This document shows positions 53,283-64,000 of a DNA stretch of 64,000 nt, in pieces. The DNA comes from Verrucomicrobia subdivision 6 bacterium (GTDB lineage Bacteria > Verrucomicrobiota > Verrucomicrobiia > Methylacidiphilales > Verrucolacustridaceae), in assembly GCA_947466515.1 (NCBI GenBank), contig CANIEM010000001.1, forward strand, positions 1 through 64,000. The letters run 5' to 3'. Numbering within the stretch: the first letter of the stretch is position 1; each line of letters opens with the position of its first letter. The notes beneath the pieces were generated by a model. It saw nothing but the letters and a program-made list of their open reading frames with translations. It was not told where the DNA came from and searched no databases. The position numbers and the translations under genes are program-made.

Positions 53283-56200
53283 TTAGGACAAGGTCGGCGG
53301 GTAGGCGGGGTGAGAAACAGGCCGACGAGGTCGGAATCGATCCACGGTGATATAAAAGGCGGGGACGAGATAGAGAGTGAGGAAGGTAGAGGAAAGCATT
53401 CCTCCGACAACGGCGACTCCGAGTGGGCGGCGACTTTCGGCCCCCGCGCCGAGGCCGAGTGCGATGGGAAGAATTCCGATGATGGTGGAGAGGGCGGTCA
53501 TGAGGATGGGGCGAAGCCGAAGGCGACCGGATTCGAGCATGGCTTCGAGGGCGGGGACACCGAGGGCTCGTTGCTGATTGGCGAACTCCACAAGAAGAAT
53601 GGAATTTTTGGTAACGAGACCCAAAAGAAGGACCAGGCCGATCAAGCTGTAAAGATTGAGATTCATGGAGGGAATTTCTGGAATCATTCCAAAAAGGAGG
53701 GCAAGTGGTTTGGGTAGGGCACCTGGGGGGGCGTACTGGGGTATAACGGCCAACCCGTTGAGAAAACCGAGAACATAAATAAGTAGAAGCGCACCGACCG
53801 CGGCCAAGGGTAGGGCGATCATGATGGTAAGAGGGTGGACGAAGCTTTCGAACTGGGCGGCGAGGGCCATGTAAACGATAAGAACTGCGAGGAGAAGGAT
53901 CTGCCAAGCTTCGCCGCGGCCAGAGCGCAGTTCGCGAGCTTCCCCGTCGAATTCCATTTTGATTCCAGGCGGAAGAATTCTCCGCCCAATTTCCTCGGTT
54001 TTTTCGATGGCTTGGCCAAGAGTACACCCTTGCGGTTGGCCACTGACTTGGGCGCAACGTTGGCGGGCAAAGTGGGAGATGGAGTTGACCGAGCCTTTTT
54101 CTTTGGCGCGGACGAGATCACGAATGGGAACGAGTTGTCCGCTGCGGGCGCGGACGTAGAGGGAATTTAGTTCGTCGGGTACCAGCCGATCCACGCGGCG
54201 AAGTTGGGCAATGACGTCGTACTGTTTGCCCTCGAAGTTGAAGCGGGAAATGTCGAGTCCTCCGAGAAGAATCTGCAGAGACTCGGAGATGTCGCGAACG
54301 GAGATCCCGAGGGCGGCAGCACGATTGCGATCGATTTCAAGATTGAGCTGAGGTTTTTCGTAGTTGAAGTTAGTGCGGGGTTGGCTGAGGAAGCCTGCTT
54401 GATCAATCTCGTCGCGTAATTCGCGTGCGCTTTTTTCTAATTGGACAAGATTGGGGCCTTGGAGAATGACTTGGAAAGAGGCGTCGAAACCGCGTCCGAT
54501 GGCTTTGGGGAGAAAGGGGATGACGACCGCTCCACGAATTTCACTGATCATGCGAGTGAACATGGAACCGCGAGCTCCTGGGCGGGCGAGTTGGAGTCCT
54601 GTGCGCTCTCGATCAGGTTTGAGGCGCATAAACATAATGCCGAGATTGGATTGTCCTGGGGAACCGCGAGCGAGGGCGACGGCGGAAAAGTAGCCTTCGA
54701 CCTCTGGATATTCGGAAGCGATTTTTTCGGCCTGGCGGATATAGCGGTCGGTGGCTTCGGTGGTGGAGCCTTCTGGGGTGACGACGACGGCAACGATGGT
54801 GCCTTTATCTTCGTCTGGAAGAAATTCTTGGGGGATGGCCTGATAGAGTAGGACGGTGAGTGCGAGGATTCCTGCGCCGAGTCCGAGGAGGGCGCGGGGG
54901 TGACCCAGCGCAGCCGCGAGGCTTTTGGTGTAGAAAAGGGAGATACGATGTAAAACTGATTCGAGAAACTTGGCATAGGCGGGAGGATTGGCGGAAGGCG
55001 GTTTCAGGAAATAGGCACCGAGAGCAGGACTAAGGGTGAGAGCAACAAAGGCGGAGATGGTAACGGAGCCAGCCAAGGTTACGGCAAATTCGCGGAAGAG
55101 AATTCCAGTGGTTCCGCTTTGAAAAGCGATGGGAAGAAAGACGACGACGAGGCTGGCGGTGATGGCGAGAATAGCTCCAGTGATTTCCTTCATGGAGGTA
55201 AGGCTGGCTTCAAGGGGGGTCATGCCCTCTTCAATGTGGCGGACGATGTTTTCGAGTACGACGATGGCGTCGTCGACAACGATCCCGATAGCGAGAACGA
55301 GGGCAAGAAGAGTGAGAATATTAACGCTATAACCGAGTGCGTAGAGCAAGCCGAAGGTCCCAAGAACGGAGATGGGAATGGCAGCAGCAGGGATGAGAGT
55401 GGAGCGGGCTTCTCGTAGAAAAAGGAAGATGAGGACGACGACGAGGAGAACGGAAATAATGAGGGAGACAACGACTTCGTGAATGGCGTTCTCGACATAA
55501 AGAGAAGAGTCGAAGGGGATATCGATTTTAACGTCGGCAGGGAGGAGGGGTTTGATTTTTTCTAGTTCACGACGAACTCTTTGAGCGACCTCGACGGCGT
55601 TGGCATCGGACTGTTTAACTACGCCTAAGCCGACGGCGGGTTGACCTCGAAAGCGGGCAATGGTCTGTTCAACGGCTGGCCCTATTTCCACGGTGGCGAT
55701 GTCACGCAAGCGGATGGGAGTGCCCTCTGTATCCCGGACGATGAGATCGGCGTACTGGTCGGGGCGATCCATTCTCCCTCTTGCTAAGATACTAAGAGAG
55801 CGCTCCTTGCCTTCAATTTGTCCTGAGGGAAGTTCCACATTTTCCCGTGCGAGGAGGGCGCGGATATCGGCCGCAGTGATTTGGCGAGCGGCCATTTTTT
55901 CTGAATCGAGCCAGATCCGCATGGAGGTTCTCTTCTCCCCTCCGAAGTTGATGCCGCCTACGCCTGAGAGAACTTGGAGGCGATCTTTGATTTGGCGTTC
56001 GGCCAGATTAGTGAGATCGAGGGTGGAGCGAGTCGGACTGGAAAGGGCAACCCACATAACTTCTTGGGCATCGGCGTCTTGTTTGGCGACGATGGGTTCT
56101 TTGATGTCGTCAGGGAGTTTATCGCGGACTCGACTAATTCGATCGCGGACGTCTTGGGCTCCGATATCGACGTCACGGTTGAGTTCAAATTCAACTGTGA

Positions 56201-56471
56201 TACTGCTGACCTGCTCCCGCGATTCACTGCGTAGGATTTTAATGCCAGGGATATTATTGATTTCTTGCTCCATGGGTTCGGTGACATCGGCTTCGACAAG
56301 TTCGGCGTTGGCGCCCGGATAGATGGTGATGACGGAGACGACGGGAGGGTCGATGTTAGGGAGTTCGCGGACGGGGAGGCGGGATAGGGCAACGATGCCG
56401 ATGAGGGCAATCGCCAGGTTAGCCATGGTGGCGGCCACGGGGCGCCGAATGCAAAACTCTGGAAGATTCAT
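53283..56471 (-). CDS. RND efflux transporter, HAE1 (AcrB-like) family
   Basis: 1062 residues. Twelve membrane helices and two large periplasmic loops. FCIRRPVAATMANLAI is the usual N-terminus; SVLGTFGLLYALGYSVNILTLLALVLAIGIVVDDAIVVLEN is the TM4 region with the proton-relay Asp pair (within AIGIVVDDAIVV), and GLVLLLGLVTKNSILLVEFAN is TM10. It forms a tripartite pump with the adjacent membrane-fusion protein, which overlaps by four bases. No TolC gene is here. Substrate unknown, probably drugs or lipophilic compounds. Confidence 0.94.
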   Translation of the reverse strand: MNLPEFCIRRPVAATMANLAIALIGIVALSRLPVRELPNIDPPVVSVITIYPGANAELVEADVTEPMEQEINNIPGIKILRSESREQVSSITVEFELNRDVDIGAQDVRDRISRVRDKLPDDIKEPIVAKQDADAQEVMWVALSSPTRSTLDLTNLAERQIKDRLQVLSGVGGINFGGEKRTSMRIWLDSEKMAARQITAADIRALLARENVELPSGQIEGKERSLSILARGRMDRPDQYADLIVRDTEGTPIRLRDIATVEIGPAVEQTIARFRGQPAVGLGVVKQSDANAVEVAQRVRRELEKIKPLLPADVKIDIPFDSSLYVENAIHEVVVSLIISVLLVVVLIFLFLREARSTLIPAAAIPISVLGTFGLLYALGYSVNILTLLALVLAIGIVVDDAIVVLENIVRHIEEGMTPLEASLTSMKEITGAILAITASLVVVFLPIAFQSGTTGILFREFAVTLAGSVTISAFVALTLSPALGAYFLKPPSANPPAYAKFLESVLHRISLFYTKSLAAALGHPRALLGLGAGILALTVLLYQAIPQEFLPDEDKGTIVAVVVTPEGSTTEATDRYIRQAEKIASEYPEVEGYFSAVALARGSPGQSNLGIMFMRLKPDRERTGLQLARPGARGSMFTRMISEIRGAVVIPFLPKAIGRGFDASFQVILQGPNLVQLEKSARELRDEIDQAGFLSQPRTNFNYEKPQLNLEIDRNRAAALGISVRDISESLQILLGGLDISRFNFEGKQYDVIAQLRRVDRLVPDELNSLYVRARSGQLVPIRDLVRAKEKGSVNSISHFARQRCAQVSGQPQGCTLGQAIEKTEEIGRRILPPGIKMEFDGEARELRSGRGEAWQILLLAVLIVYMALAAQFESFVHPLTIMIALPLAAVGALLLIYVLGFLNGLAVIPQYAPPGALPKPLALLFGMIPEIPSMNLNLYSLIGLVLLLGLVTKNSILLVEFANQQRALGVPALEAMLESGRLRLRPILMTALSTIIGILPIALGLGAGAESRRPLGVAVVGGMLSSTFLTLYLVPAFYITVDRFRPRRPVSHPAYPPTLS

Positions 56472-57517
56472 GGAGCGGGAGTCGTGGAGGATTGGGGTGT
56501 GGAAGGGGTTTCGGGGAGAAGCTTACGACCTGGGGACAGGCGGAGATTGCCTGAGCGTGCGACGAGATCGCCTGGGCGAAGTCCGCTGAGGATTTCGATC
56601 CGTCCTGGGATACGGAGACCGGTTTCGATGGGAACGAGTTCGGCCACTCCATCGGTATCACGGTAGGTAGCGAACCCTCCTTCGTGGGGAAAGATGCAAT
56701 CTTCTGGGAGGGTGAGAGCTTTTTCTTTCGTGCCGATGCCGAGGTTAACATTGGCGAACATCCCAGGTTTGAGTCGGTGATCGGTGTTGGGGATAAAAGC
56801 GCGGGCTTGGACGGTGCGGGTGGCCATATCGATCTGAGGTTCGACGAGATATATCTCGCCAACGAAAACCTCGTCTCCGTAAGCGGCGACTTTGAGATGG
56901 ATGGGTTGGCCGGGTTGGACACGTGCACCGTACCGTTCGGGAACACCGAAGGTAAGCTTCATGCGATTGAGGGCGTAAAGGCTAACGAGAATAGTCTGAG
57001 GATTGACGTACTGACCGACGCTAACGGTGCGGTGGCCGAGGACACCGGCAAAGGGGGCGGTGAGGGTGTACTCCTCCATCCGTTTACGGGAAAGTTTTAG
57101 AGCGGCTGCGGTGCGTTCTGAATTGGCGCGGGTTTGGTCGTGTTCTTGTTGGGAAATGGTGCCGTCGGCAAGAAGGGCATCGGCGCGCTTGAGGGTTTCT
57201 TTCGCGTAAAGCTGATCGGCTTCGGATTCGGCTACTGCAGAGGCCTGTTTCGATTCATCGATCTGGAGAAGAATATCGCCTTTTTGAACTACGGCCCCTT
57301 CGACCATAGTGATGGAGGTTATTTCACCATCGACCTCGGGTTTGATGTCGACGGATTCTTCCGCCTCAAGGGTGCCGATGGCGGCGAGGGTTTCGAGGAG
57401 GGGACCTTCTTGAACGGCAACCAGCTCGACGGGAACAGGTCGATCTTTAGGCGGGCCGCCGCCTTTCTGACAGGCGCTCAGAGCCAAGAAAGCTAGAAGA
57501 ATGATAAAATGATTCAT
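56468..57517 (-). CDS. RND periplasmic adaptor (membrane-fusion) lipoprotein
   Basis: 349 residues. A lipoprotein signal with lipobox LSAC near residue 14, a biotinyl-lipoyl-like strand set (VEGAVVQKGDILLQID), an alpha-hairpin (about 90-140) with TLKRADALLADGTISQQEHD-type sequence, and beta domains with TAPFAGVLGHRTVSVGQYV. The start at 57517 (MNHFIILL) is preferred to the longer frame. It couples the inner-membrane pump to an outer-membrane channel. It is transcribed first, before the RND gene. Confidence 0.92.
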   Translation of the reverse strand: MNHFIILLAFLALSACQKGGGPPKDRPVPVELVAVQEGPLLETLAAIGTLEAEESVDIKPEVDGEITSITMVEGAVVQKGDILLQIDESKQASAVAESEADQLYAKETLKRADALLADGTISQQEHDQTRANSERTAAALKLSRKRMEEYTLTAPFAGVLGHRTVSVGQYVNPQTILVSLYALNRMKLTFGVPERYGARVQPGQPIHLKVAAYGDEVFVGEIYLVEPQIDMATRTVQARAFIPNTDHRLKPGMFANVNLGIGTKEKALTLPEDCIFPHEGGFATYRDTDGVAELVPIETGLRIPGRIEILSGLRPGDLVARSGNLRLSPGRKLLPETPSTPQSSTTPAP

Positions 57518-57558
57518 ATGATGAATGGTTAACAATGTGAAGCATCTCCTGACCTAGG

Positions 57559-59743
<2,185 letters not shown>

Positions 59744-59823
59744 ATTTAAACCTTAGCGGAAATCTGGGAAATGGCGAAGGGGAACCGGATTGAAAAAAGC
59801 TGTTAAGGAACTAGGATGGCGGA

Positions 59824-60129
59824 GTGAAAAGTGGCACGATCGAATTACCGACAGAAAGCCCGACGCAAGAGGCTGACTTTTCGGAGGCTTTTGCCAAGGG
59901 GTGGCGGGTGCTGGTCTGGAATGATCCGATCAACCTTATGAGCTATGTGGTTTTCGTTTTTCAAAAAGTATTAGGTTTCGATGAGCCCAAGGCGAAAAAG
60001 CATATGTTGGAGGTGCATGAGCAGGGGCGGAGCATGGTGGCGATGGAAACGCGGGAAAAGGCGGAGATGTACTGCCAGCGGTTGCAGGAGTTCGGTTTAA
60101 AATCAACTTTGGAGGTGGCGCCCGCATGA
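59824..60129 (+). CDS. clpS: ATP-dependent Clp protease adaptor ClpS
   Basis: 101 residues. After a disordered tail, WRVLVWNDPINLMSYVVFVF holds the N-degron pocket (Asn-Asp-Pro), and HMLEVHEQGRSMVAMETREKAEMY completes the fold. ClpS delivers N-end-rule substrates to a ClpA/ClpC unfoldase. The start is GTG at 59824. Its stop overlaps the next gene as ATGA. No clpA is next to it. Confidence 0.93.
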   Translation: MKSGTIELPTESPTQEADFSEAFAKGWRVLVWNDPINLMSYVVFVFQKVLGFDEPKAKKHMLEVHEQGRSMVAMETREKAEMYCQRLQEFGLKSTLEVAPA

Positions 60130-60617
60130 GGGTGAGTCAGGAGGGAACTGGGGATAGGCAAATTGAGTTTGCGGCTCCTGAGGCAGCACTTTTGCGGCAA
60201 GCGTTGCAGAGCACGGTGGAGGCGTATGAGACTGATCCAAGCGAGTTGGATCCGATGGTGGGGAATGCTTGGTATGGGCAGGCAGGTTTGCGGGAGGCGG
60301 GGATTCGTGGGGAGGATGCGGTGCATTGGGTGGCAGGCTTGCACGAGGCGCGGATGGGGAGAGGAGCGGCGATGAAGAGTTGGCTCAAGACGTTGCCTCC
60401 AGTTGGGCAAGCGGGGCGGTGGATTTTGCCGAAAGACGAGGTGGAATCTTTTTTGGCGACGTGCAATGACCATCGGTTAAGGCGGGCGGCCGAGTTCGAT
60501 TTGGGAGAGGGAGACTTGGAAGTGAGGGCAATGGAAAGGGCCAAAGGGGATAAAAGAATCGCCTTAGTGGAAGTTCATTTCCTGGCCTGGATAATTGAAC
60601 TCATTCTTCATGAATGA
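60126..60617 (+). CDS. ClpS-coupled protein of unknown function
   Basis: 163 residues, mainly helical and acidic, without a signal peptide. It overlaps the clpS stop by four bases (ATGA), so it is made together with ClpS. I do not recognise the family. In Actinobacteria a DUF2017 gene commonly follows clpS; a loose resemblance (helix-rich, FLATCNDHRLRRAAEFDL, LVEVHFLAWIIELIL) and equal position make it a possible analogue, but this is weak. Confidence 0.6.
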   Translation: MRVSQEGTGDRQIEFAAPEAALLRQALQSTVEAYETDPSELDPMVGNAWYGQAGLREAGIRGEDAVHWVAGLHEARMGRGAAMKSWLKTLPPVGQAGRWILPKDEVESFLATCNDHRLRRAAEFDLGEGDLEVRAMERAKGDKRIALVEVHFLAWIIELILHE

Positions 60618-60690
60618 ATTGCAAGCAATTCGCATCTCTTTTACTTGGAATTATGCGGATGGGTGCTAAGAACTCTTCATCGCAAACCGA

Positions 60691-61965
60691 ATGAACAAAC
60701 GTACCAATGTGATTGTGGTGGGGGCTGGGCCAGCAGGATGTGCCGTGGCTCGTGCTTATGCTATGGCTGGGCGGTCGGTGGTTTTACTGGAAGCAGAGCC
60801 GGAAGGAAAAAGTCGCAAGCGTTTTGCGGGGGAATGGCTCCATCCTCAGGGGGTCGATGCGCTGAAGAAACTAGGATTTGGTTCGATTACATCGATGCAG
60901 GGGCGGCCGCGAGGGCGCGGTTTTGTGGTTTATCCTGGGCACGGCGAATCTCCGGTGAAGCTCGACTACGTGCAGGGTCAGCTCGGTTTGGCTTTTCATC
61001 ACGGAGATTTGGTAGACGAGATGCGTCAGATGGTCGCAACGACAGATGGCGTAACTTTTCGCCACGGAGTGAGAGTAGCTTCGGTAGATGATGAGGGGGT
61101 TGTTTTGGAAGGTGGAGAAAGGCTGGAAGCAGGAATTGTGGTGGGTGCAGATGGTCGGTCGAGTGTTGTTCGGCGAAGTTTACGAGGGGCGACTTCCCAT
61201 AAGCCGATGTCTGCCATGACCGGGATTTTGCTCGAAGGGGTGAAGGCGCCCTATCCTGATTACGGTCACGTTTTTTTAGGAAAGCCTAGTTTTCTTCTTG
61301 GGTACGAGATTGCTCCTTCGGTGGTGAGGATATGTGTAGACGTACCCCTAAAATATAAAGCAGAGATGAAAGATCCGGAATGGTTGATTGCGGCGACGCG
61401 CGAGACCTTGCCTCCCGTTTGGAGGCAGCCGTGTGAACAGCAGATTCGTGGTGGGCATTTGCGCTGGCAGGCGAATCACTTTTTGGCTCGGGCCGATTAT
61501 GGGAATGGGCAGCGAGTTTTGATTGGGGATGCGGCGGGTCACACTCATCCTCTGACGGCTACGGGAATTACCAATGGATTGGTCGATGCGATTGAGTTAG
61601 TCGAGACAGCCAATTTTCAGGCTTTTGCCAAAAGCCGGCGTCGGGCTTGCCGAGTGCCAGAGCTGCTCTCTCGTGCGCTTTATGATTGCTTCTCGAAAGA
61701 GGATGCCTTCTCTAATTCGCTACGGCGGGCGGTAGTTTCGCTTTGGCGCAGCGATGAAAAGGAGCGGGAGCGGACGATGGGTCTGCTGATGGGCAATGGC
61801 CGTTCCTTCCTTACTTTTGCTGGACCGTTTCTGCGGGCGTTGCTTGGGGCTTGGAGAGGACGGGACAAAAGCACGACGGTGGGTGCGGATATTGCTTCGA
61901 TTGCGAGTTGGATTCGGTTGCCGATGGCGTATGCGATGGCGGGTTGGGTTCGTCCTAAAGCATAA
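60691..61965 (+). CDS. Squalene epoxidase-like FAD monooxygenase
   Basis: 424 residues. GAGPAGCAVARAYAMAG (11-16 is GxGxxG) with VVLLEAEPE is the dinucleotide fold; GADGRSSVVRR (152-) is the DG motif; and GDAAGHTHPLTATGITNGL (GD at 279-280) strongly echoes the GDAxNxRHPLTGGGMT motif of squalene epoxidase. Squalene epoxidase adds one oxygen to squalene with FAD and NADPH-derived electrons, giving 2,3-oxidosqualene. A cyclase with a DCTAE motif is convergent 45 bases away, which supports that substrate. Geranylgeranyl reductases share the fold and are the main alternative. The C-terminus is hydrophobic, as expected for a membrane-bound enzyme. Confidence 0.8.
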   Translation: MNKRTNVIVVGAGPAGCAVARAYAMAGRSVVLLEAEPEGKSRKRFAGEWLHPQGVDALKKLGFGSITSMQGRPRGRGFVVYPGHGESPVKLDYVQGQLGLAFHHGDLVDEMRQMVATTDGVTFRHGVRVASVDDEGVVLEGGERLEAGIVVGADGRSSVVRRSLRGATSHKPMSAMTGILLEGVKAPYPDYGHVFLGKPSFLLGYEIAPSVVRICVDVPLKYKAEMKDPEWLIAATRETLPPVWRQPCEQQIRGGHLRWQANHFLARADYGNGQRVLIGDAAGHTHPLTATGITNGLVDAIELVETANFQAFAKSRRRACRVPELLSRALYDCFSKEDAFSNSLRRAVVSLWRSDEKERERTMGLLMGNGRSFLTFAGPFLRALLGAWRGRDKSTTVGADIASIASWIRLPMAYAMAGWVRPKA

Positions 61966-61988
61966 ATTCTTCGCAACAAAGGGTTCTA

Positions 61989-62006
61989 CTCAGATTCGTT
62001 TCTGAG
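61989..62006. other. Short hairpin between convergent sterol genes
   Basis: CTCAGA (61989-61994) pairs with TCTGAG (62001-62006) around a 6-base loop, in the 45-base gap between the two convergent genes. No long T-run follows on either strand, so it is at best a weak bidirectional terminator. Confidence 0.35.
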
Positions 62007-62010
62007 GAGT

Positions 62011-63954
62011 TTAGGATTGGAGGAAAGTAGCGAAGGCTTTGAGTGGGAAGGCTCGTTTGTAATGGTCGTAGCGGATGAGGGTGGTCCGATAAAAAAGCCC
62101 AGGAATCGGTTGAGGCGGAAAATCTCCATCGGCTTGTTGGGTTTTGAGAAGAAAATCCAGTCCTCTGATCACGGCAGGATCATCCTTCGGTCCTGTGGCG
62201 AGAAGGGCGATAACCGCCAACGCGGTGGGCTCAACCAAACCCACCTCACTCGGAATCGGTCGACGTTGCAGGCAAGAGTCTGGATGCTCGCCCCATCCAC
62301 CGTCGGCGAGCTGTTGGGAGAGAAGAAAATTACGCCCTCGAACTATTCGAGGGTCGTGAATGGGAAGGCCAGCTGCCAGGAGGCCTGGAAGGGCGAACGA
62401 GGTTCCATAATTAAAGCAGATGCCCCAGACCGCTTCCCAAGAGCCGTCCTGTTTTTGGGTGTTGGTTAAATAACGGATGCCGTGCTGAATGGCTCGATCG
62501 ACCGCGGTGGATTCCATTTCGGGAAACTTTTTTTGCACCAAGGCCAACGCCGCAAGAACCGATCCGGTGCACTCGGCGTACGAGTGATCGACCATGATGT
62601 CGGCGAAGACGTGGGAGGCGTTAAAGATTTCAATCCAAGAAGGGCCGATGACTCGGTCGCAACTGCCCCAACCTCCGTCCCGGTTCTGGTAGCTGAGGAT
62701 AAAATGGAGTCCGTCGGTAATGATCTTTGCAGAGATGGGCTGAGGAAGAAAAGGAGTGGCCTCGACTAGGGCGAGGATACTTTCGGCGGTGCAATCGGCA
62801 ATGGACCAACCATTGCGACGTTCGCTGAAAGGCCAACCTCCTTTGCGGGGAAGGCGATGGTAGCGGCGGGGGGAAGGTAGTTCATCGATCACCTGATTTT
62901 CGACAAGATAACGGCAACCGTTTTCGATTCCCTTACGGGGTGCTAAGTTTGAACCTAGAAGGTTCATCCCCTGTAGGGTGAAAGCGGTGTCCCAGACTTT
63001 GGAGGAGGTGAACCCCTGACACGCGGTGTATGCGGGAAATTGCCAAAGGTATCGAGGCAGTTCGCGCCAACTGCGATCGAGGAGTGCGGTCTTACCTTCG
63101 ACGAAATGGGCTAAGGTGTTGTAGCAGGCATTAACGGGGGCTTGGCGGGTAAAATCAGACTGCTCGTCCTCGTAGACGATGTGTTCGTATGTGAGGCGGA
63201 TGGCTTTTTTGCGCAGAAAGGAGGGGATCCATTTTTCTAGGATACGAACAGCAGGCATGATGAGGCGGACGACGAGGGTTTCTGGGACGATATGGTCGGT
63301 AGGGGCGAGATCGGCGCGATGCTGGGGCCAGTCGATCGTCTCGAATCCTTGCGGATAAAGTTCGGTGCGGAGTTGGAGGAGAATGGGATCGAGAGGAGCT
63401 TGCCAACGGCGTCCGTAGAAATAGGCCATAGGAAGATAAACAATTCGGACATAGCCAGAGATATTCGCGGGATGGATCGGAATCCATTTTGGCAAAAGAT
63501 AGAGTTCGGGCGGGACTGGGGTGACTCCCTCCCATGAGTAGAGGTTGAGGATGGAGAGAATAAATTTTCCCCAAGCAGCGGCTTTGATGGGAGTTCCAGA
63601 GGTGTGGATCCAGGTGCGGAGTCGGGCGAGTTCATGGCGTTCTGGTTTTTCTCCGAGCAGACGAAGGGCGACGTAGGAGATGGCACTGGTAAAGACGGCC
63701 CCGCGGACCGATTCCTCGTGAAGACCGATGGAGCCGTCGGAGATTTGGGGCTGGAGAAGACCTGCGACAAATCTTGGCCGATCTTTTTTTGAAATGGGTC
63801 GTTGGGTGAGGTAGGCGGTAATGACGTAGAGCGGGAGAAGAAAGTTGGGTCCGGTGTAGGGAACGCACCAACTCCCGTCGGCGATTTGGGTGCGCTCGAG
63901 AAAACCGAGAAGGCGACGGGTGGCTTGGGTTACGGAATCGTGGCGAGTGGTCAT
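62011..63954 (-). CDS. osc: Oxidosqualene cyclase (sterol-type triterpene cyclase)
   Basis: 647 residues. The catalytic acid motif is DCTAE (387-391) within GWSIADCTAES; this is the oxidosqualene-cyclase form. Squalene-hopene cyclases have DxDD. TYEHIVYEDE and SSKVWDTAFTLQGM also match oxidosqualene cyclases, and QW-type repeats occur (IADGSW, DGGWGSC, DGSWEAVWGICFNYGT, DGGWGEH). Product should be a protosterol-derived tetracycle (lanosterol, cycloartenol or parkeol). Around the active site Phe315, Asn381 and Ile385 fall at the positions that differ between lanosterol and cycloartenol synthases. It is somewhat shorter than eukaryotic enzymes. The squalene-epoxidase-like gene is convergent with it. 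Confidence 0.9.
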   Translation of the reverse strand: MTTRHDSVTQATRRLLGFLERTQIADGSWCVPYTGPNFLLPLYVITAYLTQRPISKKDRPRFVAGLLQPQISDGSIGLHEESVRGAVFTSAISYVALRLLGEKPERHELARLRTWIHTSGTPIKAAAWGKFILSILNLYSWEGVTPVPPELYLLPKWIPIHPANISGYVRIVYLPMAYFYGRRWQAPLDPILLQLRTELYPQGFETIDWPQHRADLAPTDHIVPETLVVRLIMPAVRILEKWIPSFLRKKAIRLTYEHIVYEDEQSDFTRQAPVNACYNTLAHFVEGKTALLDRSWRELPRYLWQFPAYTACQGFTSSKVWDTAFTLQGMNLLGSNLAPRKGIENGCRYLVENQVIDELPSPRRYHRLPRKGGWPFSERRNGWSIADCTAESILALVEATPFLPQPISAKIITDGLHFILSYQNRDGGWGSCDRVIGPSWIEIFNASHVFADIMVDHSYAECTGSVLAALALVQKKFPEMESTAVDRAIQHGIRYLTNTQKQDGSWEAVWGICFNYGTSFALPGLLAAGLPIHDPRIVRGRNFLLSQQLADGGWGEHPDSCLQRRPIPSEVGLVEPTALAVIALLATGPKDDPAVIRGLDFLLKTQQADGDFPPQPIPGLFYRTTLIRYDHYKRAFPLKAFATFLQS

Positions 63955-64000
63955 TTCTTAGCGCCTAATTTTGCCAGACGAGCGATTGTTTCTGTGCGAA

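Noticed and set aside
53266-54057. 263-codon minus-strand open frame
   Set aside because: A shadow in another frame of the RND transporter; Arg/Ser/Pro-rich with no motif.
60645-61091. 148-codon plus-strand open frame
   Set aside because: It overlaps the start of the squalene-epoxidase-like gene in another frame and has no recognisable domain.
62011-63954. Squalene-hopene cyclase
   Set aside because: First impression from length and QW motifs, but the catalytic motif is DCTAE and not DxDD.

Overview
The window reads as one stretch of a Gram-negative bacterial chromosome. BamA, Skp, LpxD, TonB/ExbBD, an RND pump and several lipoproteins show an outer membrane. The mix of genes (Ctc-type L25, ClpS without an adjacent ClpA, PhoH / 7TM-HD / YbeY, many Verrucomicrobia-style proteins) best fits the PVC superphylum, probably Verrucomicrobiota. 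That placement is inference; there is no rRNA gene here to anchor it. Coding density is high, nearly all genes look intact, and no transposase, integrase, prophage or tRNA gene was recognised. The + strand is G-rich over C in genes of both orientations, so the whole window appears to lie on one replichore.

Layout. 0-3.5 kb: a 62-bp tandem repeat, a TPR protein and a lipoprotein S9 peptidase. 3.56-4.63 kb: a gene-free, hairpin-rich block ending in a very strong terminator, read here as a roughly 1 kb structured RNA of unassigned family. 4.7-7.5 kb: rplY-pth-rpsF-ssb-rplI. 7.5-12.1 kb: bamA-skp-lpxD. 12.2-16.5 kb: a two-gene exopolysaccharide module (hydrolase/deacetylase/glycosyltransferase fusion plus GH26-like hydrolase) whose base composition differs from its surroundings. 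16.7-26.3 kb, all minus: phoH / 7TM-HD / ybeY, two unknown proteins, alr, tsaB, a DUF3108 protein and a reductase-less nitric oxide synthase. 26.4-33.4 kb, plus: purD, a catalytically dead S41-like protein, a fusion of low-molecular-weight phosphatase, degenerate RpiB and serine hydroxymethyltransferase, DUF971, an MFS transporter and a DciA-like protein. 33.4-37.2 kb: two thiol antioxidant proteins and rpsO-pnp. 37.3-46 kb: envelope and housekeeping genes (outer-membrane protein, FKBP, queA, pseudopilin, Ser/Thr kinase, UDP-xylose synthase-type enzyme, CtpA, tsaD). 46-59.7 kb, minus: bioF-bioA-bioD, an amidohydrolase, def, exbB-exbD-tonB, an RND efflux pair, obgE and a CHASE2-like protein. 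59.8-64 kb: clpS with a partner, then a convergent pair encoding a squalene-epoxidase-like flavoprotein and a cyclase with the oxidosqualene-cyclase DCTAE motif.

The most notable biology is (1) the squalene epoxidase / oxidosqualene cyclase pair, which predicts sterol (cyclised oxidosqualene) synthesis in a bacterium; (2) the three-domain phosphatase-RpiB-GlyA fusion, which copies a gene order known from Bacillus and carries a dead middle domain; (3) a bacterial NOS oxygenase without reductase; and (4) the large structured RNA. All functional calls come from reading motifs by eye; no database search was run.
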